A stretch of 64,000 nt of DNA from Flavobacteriales bacterium (lineage in GTDB: Bacteria; Bacteroidota; Bacteroidia; Flavobacteriales_D; Parvicellaceae), in NCBI GenBank assembly GCA_020635565.1, contig JACJZN010000009.1, positions 248,001 to 312,000 of the forward strand. The letters run 5' to 3'. The notes beneath the pieces are model-generated. The model made no database searches and was not told where the DNA came from. It saw only the letters and a program-made list of their open reading frames with translations. Positions 57,467 through 64,000 of the stretch are shown here, one piece after another; position 1 is the first letter of the stretch, and the number at the start of each line of letters is the position of its first letter. A program made the translations under genes and the position numbers.

Positions 57467-58963
57467 ATGGCAAAATTTGAAGATCAATCGATTTACATTT
57501 ATAATTCTTTGACTGGAAAAAAGGAATTGTTTGAACCCATCAACAGCCCTCATGTAGGAATCTATGTGTGTGGTCCGACTGTTTATAGCAATGTTCATTT
57601 GGGTAATTGTAGAACTTTCCTGTCATTTGATACGATAATCAGGTATCTGAAGTTTTTGGAATTTAAAGTGAGGTACGTAAGAAACATTACAGATGCAGGG
57701 CATTTAACTGATGACGGAAATGTGGAGAATGATCGCTTTGTGAAGCAATCAAGACTTGAAAAGTTAGAGCCTATGGAGATCGTTCAGAAATATTCGATCT
57801 ACTTTCATGACATTATGAAACAATTCAATGCTCTGCCTCCAAGCATTGAGCCTACAGCAACGGGACATATTATCGAACAAATTGAGATGATCCAGACGAT
57901 ACTTCAAAAGGGATTGGCATATGAGTCAAATGGATCTATTTATTTTGATGTTCAAAGGTATATGGAAGAAGGAGGCGCCTATGGAGAGTTATCTGGAAGA
58001 GATATTGAAGAATTGATGGCTGGATCAAGAGATCTTGATGGTCAGGATGAAAAGAAAAATGCATCCGATTTTGCACTTTGGAAAAAAGCTTCACCTCAAC
58101 ACATTATGCGATGGAATTCTCCTTGGGGAGAAGGCTTCCCTGGATGGCACTTAGAGTGTAGTGCCATGGGTAAGAAATATCTAGGTAACCAGTTTGATAT
58201 TCATGGAGGTGGAATGGATTTGAAATTTCCTCACCACGAATGTGAGATAGCACAAGGTAAAGCAGCGAATAATTGTGCTCCAGTTAAATATTGGATGCAT
58301 GGAAATATGCTAACCCTTAATGGCAAGAGAATGAGTAAATCAACAGGGAACACATTATTACCAGACGAATTATTTAGTGGTAACAATGATCTAATGGATA
58401 AAGCTTATTCTCCAACTGTAGTAAGATTTTTTATGTTGCAGGCCCATTATAGAAGTGTTTTGGACTTTAGTAGCGATGCATTAACAGCTGCAGAGAAAGG
58501 ATATAAAAAAATGATGGCTGCATTCGAACTTCTAGGAAAAGTTGAGTTCATAGAGGGGGTGGTAATTCAATCAGAGGATAAGGAAATTAGAGATTTGTGT
58601 GATTCTTGCTACAAGGAAATGAACGATGATTTCAATACACCTAAGACGATAGCACTGCTTTTTGAACTAGTATCCAAGATCAACACCTATGCGGATAAGA
58701 AAAGCTTTGGACAACTAAGTTCAGAAACTTTTAATTACCTTCAGGAAACTTTCTTTGGTATGATTTCTGAAGTATTCGGACTAGAGTTAGAGAGTACTGG
58801 TGACTCAGATATTCTGGATAAGAGTATTCAAATTCTGATCGATATGCGAGCACAGGCAAAACAGGAACGAAATTTTGAAATGGCTGATCAGATCAGAGAC
58901 AGATTGCTTGAGGCAGGTGTTCAATTGAAAGATGGAAAAGAAGGTACAACTTTTAGTTTATAA
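57467..58963 (+). CDS. cysS: Cysteinyl-tRNA synthetase
   Basis: 498 residues, class I synthetase. HLGN (44-47) is the HIGH motif and RMSKS (288-292) the KMSKS loop. The zinc that selects cysteine is held by C35, C231, H256 and E260. An insertion near 165-200 (GELSGRDIEELMAGSRDLDGQDEKK) is typical of bacterial CysS. It charges tRNA-Cys in the cytosol. The gene is followed 20 bases later by the C1 peptidase gene, probably on one transcript. Confidence 0.97.
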   Translation: MAKFEDQSIYIYNSLTGKKELFEPINSPHVGIYVCGPTVYSNVHLGNCRTFLSFDTIIRYLKFLEFKVRYVRNITDAGHLTDDGNVENDRFVKQSRLEKLEPMEIVQKYSIYFHDIMKQFNALPPSIEPTATGHIIEQIEMIQTILQKGLAYESNGSIYFDVQRYMEEGGAYGELSGRDIEELMAGSRDLDGQDEKKNASDFALWKKASPQHIMRWNSPWGEGFPGWHLECSAMGKKYLGNQFDIHGGGMDLKFPHHECEIAQGKAANNCAPVKYWMHGNMLTLNGKRMSKSTGNTLLPDELFSGNNDLMDKAYSPTVVRFFMLQAHYRSVLDFSSDALTAAEKGYKKMMAAFELLGKVEFIEGVVIQSEDKEIRDLCDSCYKEMNDDFNTPKTIALLFELVSKINTYADKKSFGQLSSETFNYLQETFFGMISEVFGLELESTGDSDILDKSIQILIDMRAQAKQERNFEMADQIRDRLLEAGVQLKDGKEGTTFSL

Positions 58964-58983
58964 GATTAATAAAATAAAACCAT

Positions 58984-60207
58984 ATGAATAAGACAATAAA
59001 ACTAGGTTTGATGGGAATCGCTGCATTTTGGTCGTTTTCGATGACTGCACAGGAATCCTTTACAAACAAAAAAGGAAGTGATTATAAATTCACAACGGTT
59101 GTTGACTTGGATGAGACCGAGGTTCAAAATCAGAACAGAACAGGTACATGTTGGAGTTTTTCGTCATTATCTTTCTTCGAAAGTGAATTGATCAGAACTG
59201 GAAAAGGAAAGCATAACTTATCTGAAATGTATGTGGTAAGGAATGCTTACATCGGAAAAGCAGAGAATTACTTGAGAATGTATGGGACATTCAATTTTGG
59301 TCAGGGTGGTGCTTTTCATGATATTCCATGGGTGATCGAACGTTATGGGATTGTTCCTGAGGAAGTTTATAAGGGGTTGGAATATGGAGAAGATGCGCAT
59401 AATCACGATGAAATGGAAGCGGTGATGACTGCTGCTGTTAAAGCTTTAGCAGCTAAGCCACAGGGAGATAAATTGACGCCAAATTGGAAGAAAGCTTTCG
59501 AAGGTATCGTTGATGCTTATTTGGGAGAGATCCCATCAAATGTGGAGGATTTCAAATTCACTTATCAAGGTAAGGAGTACAATCCTAAAACATTTGCAAA
59601 TGAACTTGGATTGAATATGGATGATTATGTTTCTTTGACTTCATACACACATCATGGTTTCTACAAGCCGTTTGTCCTTGAAGTACAAGATAACTGGGCT
59701 ATGAGAACTGGTTACAATTTGCCATTGGATGAATTAATGCAGGTGATGAAAGAATCATTAAAAGCAGGATACACCTTTGCATGGGGAGCAGACGTTTCTG
59801 AGAAAGGATTCTCATTCAGAGATGGATTAGCGATCAACCCTGAAGATCCAACTACTATACAGACTCGAGGAAGTGACGAGAAGTTCTTTAACAGTGCTGG
59901 AGCTGAAAAAATCAGTAATGCATTCATGGCTCCAACTAAAGAAAAAATGGTTAGTCAGGAGGAAAGACAAGCAGCATTCGATTCTCAGGAGACTACAGAT
60001 GATCACGGTATGCACGTTACAGGTTTGATCAAAGATCAAAACGGAACAACTTATTTTGTGGTTAAGAATTCATGGGGAACAGAACATAATGATTGTGATG
60101 GATATTTCTATGCGTCTGAAGCTTATGCTAGATACAAGACAATGAATATCTTGGTTCACAAGGATGGAATTCCTAAAGAGATCAAAAAGAAACTAGGGAT
60201 CAAGTAA
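58984..60207 (+). CDS. Exported C1-family cysteine peptidase (bleomycin hydrolase/PepC-like)
   Basis: 407 residues with a signal peptide (GLMGIAAFWSFSMTAQ). Papain-fold catalytic residues are Q50/C56 (QNQNRTGTCWSFSS), H341 (DDHGMHVTG) and N362 (VKNSWG). The insertions and C-terminal MNILVHKDGIPKEIKKKLGIK fit the bleomycin hydrolase/aminopeptidase C branch, which is normally cytosolic and hexameric; the signal peptide here points to the periplasm, as in many Bacteroidota. It should trim peptides from the N-terminus. Confidence 0.94.
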   Translation: MNKTIKLGLMGIAAFWSFSMTAQESFTNKKGSDYKFTTVVDLDETEVQNQNRTGTCWSFSSLSFFESELIRTGKGKHNLSEMYVVRNAYIGKAENYLRMYGTFNFGQGGAFHDIPWVIERYGIVPEEVYKGLEYGEDAHNHDEMEAVMTAAVKALAAKPQGDKLTPNWKKAFEGIVDAYLGEIPSNVEDFKFTYQGKEYNPKTFANELGLNMDDYVSLTSYTHHGFYKPFVLEVQDNWAMRTGYNLPLDELMQVMKESLKAGYTFAWGADVSEKGFSFRDGLAINPEDPTTIQTRGSDEKFFNSAGAEKISNAFMAPTKEKMVSQEERQAAFDSQETTDDHGMHVTGLIKDQNGTTYFVVKNSWGTEHNDCDGYFYASEAYARYKTMNILVHKDGIPKEIKKKLGIK

Positions 60208-60227
60208 TTATTGATCGCCTATTTGAG

Positions 60228-60257
60228 AAAGCTCGTCCGAAGGACGGGCTTTTTTTA
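60228..60257 (+). terminator. Terminator after the cysS-peptidase unit
   Basis: AAAGCTCGTCC pairs with GGACGGGCTTT around GAA (11 bp, one G-U), then seven T. Confidence 0.9.
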
Positions 60258-60281
60258 TATTTTTAAAATAAATCCGACTTT

Positions 60282-61058
60282 ATGAAACGTTCCAATCTGT
60301 TTGAATTTGAAGATTTTCAATGGTTCCCCAATATCTGGCGTAAACCAATGACTCGATTGTTATTGGTGGTGCATAGAATGTTCAAAACGGAACCGGTGAT
60401 CACTAATTTGATCAATGATGTGCTAAATCAAACCGGACAGAAGAAAATCATAGATCTATGTTCGGGAAGTGGTGGTCCGATGGAATTGGTTTATAATAAT
60501 TTGAAGGAGGAACATGCTGAATTGGAAATGGTAATGACGGACCTTTATCCTAACCAAGAAGCAGCAAAGGCTATTAATGATAAAAAGAATGGGATTAGTT
60601 TCAGGACTACATCAGTTAATGCACTTGAAGTTCCATCAGATCTAGCTGGTGTGAGAACGATGATCTGCAGTTTTCATCACATGCCTCCGAAAGTAGCTAG
60701 AGGGATTCTGGAGAACGCTAAGGTTTCGCACCAGCCAATCGTTGTATTTGAGTTGAGCGATAATAGCTTCCCAAAATTGTTAGCCTGGACGGCATTTCCG
60801 ATCAATATGATTCTCTGCCTATTTATTACTCCATTGGCTAGACCAATGACATGGTATCAGTTGGTGTTTACTTATTTGATTCCTCTAATCCCCATTTTTT
60901 ATGCATGGGATGGGGCAGTTTCGAATTTGAGAACCTACACGATCTCAGATCTGGATGAATTGCTTAACGGTTTGGAAGATGAGACTTATACCTGGAAAAA
61001 GGAAGTAATAAAGCAGGGGAATAGCAAATTCTTGACATTGGTAGGGATGCCTGTATAA
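60282..61058 (+). CDS. Class I SAM-dependent methyltransferase-like protein with membrane segment
   Basis: 258 residues. The SAM loop is IIDLCSGSGGP (57-66), followed by acidic motif II (EMVMTDLYPN) and the post-I strand CSFHHMPPKVARGILENA. Unusually for this fold, residues about 165-215 are very hydrophobic (KLLAWTAFPINMILCLFITPLARPMTW and YLIPLIPIFYAWDG), suggesting membrane association, perhaps for a lipid acceptor. The substrate is unknown. Its TAA is one base from the opposing TTA of the next gene. Confidence 0.85.
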   Translation: MKRSNLFEFEDFQWFPNIWRKPMTRLLLVVHRMFKTEPVITNLINDVLNQTGQKKIIDLCSGSGGPMELVYNNLKEEHAELEMVMTDLYPNQEAAKAINDKKNGISFRTTSVNALEVPSDLAGVRTMICSFHHMPPKVARGILENAKVSHQPIVVFELSDNSFPKLLAWTAFPINMILCLFITPLARPMTWYQLVFTYLIPLIPIFYAWDGAVSNLRTYTISDLDELLNGLEDETYTWKKEVIKQGNSKFLTLVGMPV

Positions 61059-61059
61059 A

Positions 61060-61521
61060 TTATCGATCAAGATAGAATAGTACTTCCAAGATTGGATTGA
61101 ATAATTTGAAGTACATTCTGGGATTGTAAATGTAGACATAGTAGAAAAAGAACACAATTGTCAAAAAAGGATAAAGTGCATTGCTGTCATTTTTGTATTT
61201 GAATTTCCTTCCAATTTTCTTATTCCATATTGGGCCAGTAAGTAAAATTCCTCCGATGATTTGAAGGCAAATGAAAATTATCCAGCCAAAATTGAATGAT
61301 ATTACGTAGTTAAAAGTTCTGAAAGAGAATAGCATCCCTAAAATGAGTAGGCCAATAATTTCTCTTCGAAGACCTTTTCTGTAATAATTAATGGACAATA
61401 GAACACAACCTGCGAGTGTACTGCCAATAATGCTAGCTACTAAAATGATATTTTTGGGAATAAGATAGATATGTCTATCATTTTCATTTAGGTCAATATC
61501 TAGTATTTGATTATGCTCCAT
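61060..61521 (-). CDS. Four-helix membrane protein, unknown function
   Basis: 153 residues. An acidic polar N-terminus (DIDLNENDRH) is followed by about four hydrophobic segments (25-48, 55-75, 75-100, 115-135) and a short basic loop (NKKIGRKFKYKND). No signal peptide or enzyme motif. It lies between a convergent methyltransferase gene and a terminator. Not recognised; the membrane pattern makes a chance frame unlikely. Confidence 0.7.
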   Translation of the reverse strand: MEHNQILDIDLNENDRHIYLIPKNIILVASIIGSTLAGCVLLSINYYRKGLRREIIGLLILGMLFSFRTFNYVISFNFGWIIFICLQIIGGILLTGPIWNKKIGRKFKYKNDSNALYPFLTIVFFFYYVYIYNPRMYFKLFNPILEVLFYLDR

Positions 61522-61541
61522 TTAGAGACCAATATAAAAAC

Positions 61542-61580
61542 AAAAAATCCTGGTACTAAACTTAGTATCAGGATTTTTTT
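61542..61580 (-). terminator. Terminator of the TonB receptor-lipoprotein unit
   Basis: An almost perfect long inverted repeat (AAAAAATCCTG, TACTAA against TTAGTA, CAGGATTTTTT with one unpaired base on each side), 18 bases past the lipoprotein stop. T-runs on both strands allow bidirectional action. Confidence 0.88.
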
Positions 61581-61597
61581 GAACTCTTTGCATGGGA

Positions 61598-62014
61598 CTA
61601 TTGTCCGGTCAAAGTCACCATTTTTAATAATACAATACCATCTCTGTTAGTCAGCGCAAAAGTATATTCATGGATACTTCCAGCGGTATCAGAAAAAGTG
61701 AAGTTATAATCATGGTCATATTGAGTAACCTCTAGATCTTCTGAGTAAACCACTTCATCTGCTTTACCATTGATCGACTCTGAAATGGTAAATTTGATGA
61801 TCGGATCTTTCTTTTTAGTGGTTTGTGCTTCGATACCAAATTTCACATCTGTTCCGGTTGAAACGTTTCCGCTTTCGAATGTGTATCCTGAGTCGGTTTT
61901 CAATGTCATGCTCAATTCATCTTCTTCATTTTCCTTTTTACATGAAGTAGTAATGGTTGCTGCAATTCCAAGAATAATTGCTGTTGAATAAATTGATCTA
62001 AATAATGTTTTCAT
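61598..62014 (-). CDS. Small lipoprotein downstream of a TonB-dependent receptor
   Basis: 138 residues. Signal sequence IILGIAATITTSC with a TTSC lipobox, then KKENEEDELSMTLKTDSGYTF and an all-beta pattern (IIKFTISESINGKADEVVYSEDL, YDHDYNFTFSDTAGSIHEYTFALTN). It follows the receptor gene by 10 bases, so they act together, probably as outer-membrane receptor and surface or periplasmic accessory. No family is recognised. Confidence 0.8.
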   Translation of the reverse strand: MKTLFRSIYSTAIILGIAATITTSCKKENEEDELSMTLKTDSGYTFESGNVSTGTDVKFGIEAQTTKKKDPIIKFTISESINGKADEVVYSEDLEVTQYDHDYNFTFSDTAGSIHEYTFALTNRDGIVLLKMVTLTGQ

Positions 62015-62024
62015 TGTTTTATTT

Positions 62025-64000
62025 TTATAAATGATTTTTAAAATTGATGTTAAACTGGATACTGATATCCCTTCCGATATTCAATAGTCCAAAATTTTTG
62101 AATCTAGACATATGATCATAATATGCCTCATTTAATAAATTGTTGCCTATTAATTTGAGTGAGTAATTGGCTTTTCTTTTGCTCCAGTTGATACCGGCAC
62201 CTGCATTTACAAGAAAATAGCTGGGAGTCTGATTTTCATAAGTGTTCACCAACTCCTGCTGCATTACAAAGTTCGTATTAGCAAATACAAACCACTTATT
62301 CTCATTCTTGGTTGTTTCATACCTGAGCTCTGGCGTAATCTTATTTGCAGGCATATAGGGTAAGAACTCTCTGTTTTCAAGTTGACCGATCAGGAAGGAA
62401 TAGGCCCCGGAAAATTTTAACCCCTTTACTCTTTCTGGACTAAAGTAACACGAAGCTTCTGCTCCATAGATACTTGCATTATACTGCACAAATTTAGATA
62501 CTGGAAAACCGTACCAGTTGTCTTCAGTTGGTTGTAGATATATGTAGTCTATGAAGTAGTTATAAAATCCGGATAGTGTAAATCCAAAGGTTTTTCCAGT
62601 ATGATAGATTCCCAGATCCACGTTTGCATTCCTCTCATTATTCATGTTGGGATCTCCAATCTCATAGGTGTATATTCCTTCATGAAGTCCATTTGCAGAA
62701 AGTTCAGCCAGATTCGGAGCGCGTACTCCAGTGGAAAGGTTTAGCTTTAAGTTCCAAGTTTTTGATGGAATAATACTTGCTCCAATCATGGTATTCATAA
62801 ATGTTCGATTCTGATGAAAGGGAGCAATATCCTTTTCACTCGAATTAACGGTGGAGGTAAGAAATGTCTGAATATCTTTTATACCTCCCCCGATACCGTA
62901 CTCCATGATGATTTTATTTTCTATGTACTTCAAATATGCTGAAGCAGAAGATTCTAACATATTAGCATCTGGAACTATCTTTCTTCTCCCGTAATTGGTG
63001 TTGTTCTCTAAATGAGTGTTATTTGCCAAAACCAACTGCCAGTGCTTGCTCAACTCTTTTTCCCATTTTAATGCATACTGAGCCGTCAACAAAAGCATTT
63101 TCAGACTGAGTTCTCCACCACCTTCATCTTCAGATCTAAAGTTGGATTGAAGTCCAAGATTCAGTTTTAGCTCAGATTTTGAAAGGTGAATCGTGTTTTC
63201 TGATGATATGTTATTTAGAAACACGATGTGATGAGGTCCGCTCATACTTCTGCTCCAACGTTTGTCTGGCTCCATGAAATGAGTAATGTCGCTGAATATA
63301 AAACCAAATTTACTATAGGACATGAAATAATGATTCGATGAGGTCCAGTTACCTTTATTAAATCCTAAGGACAATTTTAAGTTCTGGCTATTAAATCGAC
63401 TATTCAGAATCCTGGTACTGCTTCCGTCTGTGTAATCACAGTGATTCGTAGAGCCAAGCCTCATTCTAAACCAGTATTTACCATAATTTGCTTTATAGCC
63501 TACAGACACTGAGCCACCAAGCGTATTGCTATGAAAGTTGGATCTTAGCTCGCTTTCTTGGAAGCCCTTTTTAGGTTTTGTTTCTTCAATTAAGTTAATC
63601 ACTCCACCTATGGCATCTGTGCCATAAAGCAAGGACAAAGGACCTTTGATCAATTCCACTTTGGCTAAGCCAAGGTCAGTCAGACCTAGCCCATGTTCGT
63701 CTTGCCATTGTTGGTTGTCGAACCTTAGTCCAGACATTAGAACGAGAACTCGATTACCATATAATCCCCTTATTACTGGCTTTGAAATCCCTATTCCAGT
63801 ACTCAATTGAGAGACACCTGGGATTTGAGTGAGTGCATCTGAAATGGAGAAGGCTCCTTTATTTTCGAAGTCATCTATGTTCAGTGGTTGTATGTGAATA
63901 CTGGTTTGCTGGATCGCATCCTGTTTGTAGGTAGATACCATGAGTTCCTCAAGTATATTCTCAGATCTTGTCAGACCGATCATATACCCAGAAGAGGATA
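62025..64000 (-). CDS. TonB-dependent receptor (5' end beyond window)
   Basis: At least 657 residues, frame open to the window edge. An ATG at 63983 exists, but it is preceded in frame by SSSGY, the usual end of a CarboxypepD_reg-like domain, so the true start is outside. The plug reads ISDALTQIPGVSQLSTGIGISKPVIRGLYGNRVLVLMSGLRFDNQQWQDEHGLGL, with PLSLLYGTDAIGGVINL; the barrel ends NIGRDISIQFNINFK. The HGLGLTDLGLAKVELIKGP segment resembles metal- or haem-type receptors such as those for zinc or iron, though the ligand is not certain. Confidence 0.93.
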   Translation of the reverse strand, partial: SSSGYMIGLTRSENILEELMVSTYKQDAIQQTSIHIQPLNIDDFENKGAFSISDALTQIPGVSQLSTGIGISKPVIRGLYGNRVLVLMSGLRFDNQQWQDEHGLGLTDLGLAKVELIKGPLSLLYGTDAIGGVINLIEETKPKKGFQESELRSNFHSNTLGGSVSVGYKANYGKYWFRMRLGSTNHCDYTDGSSTRILNSRFNSQNLKLSLGFNKGNWTSSNHYFMSYSKFGFIFSDITHFMEPDKRWSRSMSGPHHIVFLNNISSENTIHLSKSELKLNLGLQSNFRSEDEGGGELSLKMLLLTAQYALKWEKELSKHWQLVLANNTHLENNTNYGRRKIVPDANMLESSASAYLKYIENKIIMEYGIGGGIKDIQTFLTSTVNSSEKDIAPFHQNRTFMNTMIGASIIPSKTWNLKLNLSTGVRAPNLAELSANGLHEGIYTYEIGDPNMNNERNANVDLGIYHTGKTFGFTLSGFYNYFIDYIYLQPTEDNWYGFPVSKFVQYNASIYGAEASCYFSPERVKGLKFSGAYSFLIGQLENREFLPYMPANKITPELRYETTKNENKWFVFANTNFVMQQELVNTYENQTPSYFLVNAGAGINWSKRKANYSLKLIGNNLLNEAYYDHMSRFKNFGLLNIGRDISIQFNINFKNHL

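Noticed and set aside
1..64000. CRISPR array, prophage, insertion sequence or integrative element
   Set aside because: No spaced direct repeats, transposase, integrase, terminase or att-like duplication next to the tRNA were seen.

Overview
The window reads as a chromosome segment of an AT-rich, gene-dense member of the Bacteroidota, most likely order Flavobacteriales (a Crocinitomicaceae/Cryomorphaceae-like lineage is a guess). The evidence is type IX secretion (T9SS) C-terminal tails on two secreted proteins and a gliding-motility-type tail on a third, DUF4249/TonB-dependent receptor pairs, a GGGPS homologue, DUF4254 and DUF808 proteins, and many copies of the Bacteroidota -7 promoter element TAnnTTTG at short, fairly regular distances upstream of start codons. 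No phage, insertion sequence, CRISPR array, rRNA gene or integrase was seen, and no gene-free stretch exceeds 300 bases.

Layout. 1-2.2 kb: 5' part of fumC, a 51-residue membrane peptide, tRNA-Ala(GGC) and a secreted MORN-like protein. 2.2-5.9 kb: a cysteine-dioxygenase-like cupin, a TPR-LytS-type histidine kinase and a basic, Asn-rich secreted protein. 5.9-12.6 kb: the most unusual locus, a minus-strand set of three exported proteins (VWA-domain protein, WD40 propeller-caspase, outer-membrane barrel). 12.8-17.7 kb: a secreted protein, grpE-dnaJ behind an array of TGTCA repeats, a GT28-like glycosyltransferase and engB. 17.9-27.3 kb: GH3 enzyme, cyclophilin, alpha/beta hydrolase and a tetR-tolC-hlyD-RND efflux operon whose pump carries an extra hydrophobic block. 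27.4-32.3 kb: M43 metalloprotease with T9SS tail, DUF808 protein, subtilase and barrel-like partner. 32.3-40.7 kb: moaA, class I aldolase, an accD lacking zinc-ribbon cysteines, TonB-C and CHU_C-like small proteins, a PLP decarboxylase, a thioesterase and lysC-lysA. 40.8-50.3 kb: a 970-residue T9SS cargo, a GT83-like transferase, menA, DUF4254, a thioesterase, small envelope proteins and two glycosyltransferases. 50.3-64 kb: DUF4249 lipoprotein with TonB receptor, ThiE-like protein, GGGPS-PPTase pair, WG-repeat protein, folE, cysS, C1 peptidase, a methyltransferase and a second TonB receptor with a lipoprotein, cut by the window end.

How it works together. Much of the content serves the cell envelope: surface proteases, receptors, efflux, glycosyltransferases, quinone and lipid synthesis. 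Housekeeping genes (grpE-dnaJ, accD, cysS, folE, lysCA, engB) are interspersed. Packing is extreme: several convergent pairs end with overlapping or directly abutting stop codons, several genes use TTG starts, and a few promoters lie so close to the start that the mRNA would be almost leaderless.
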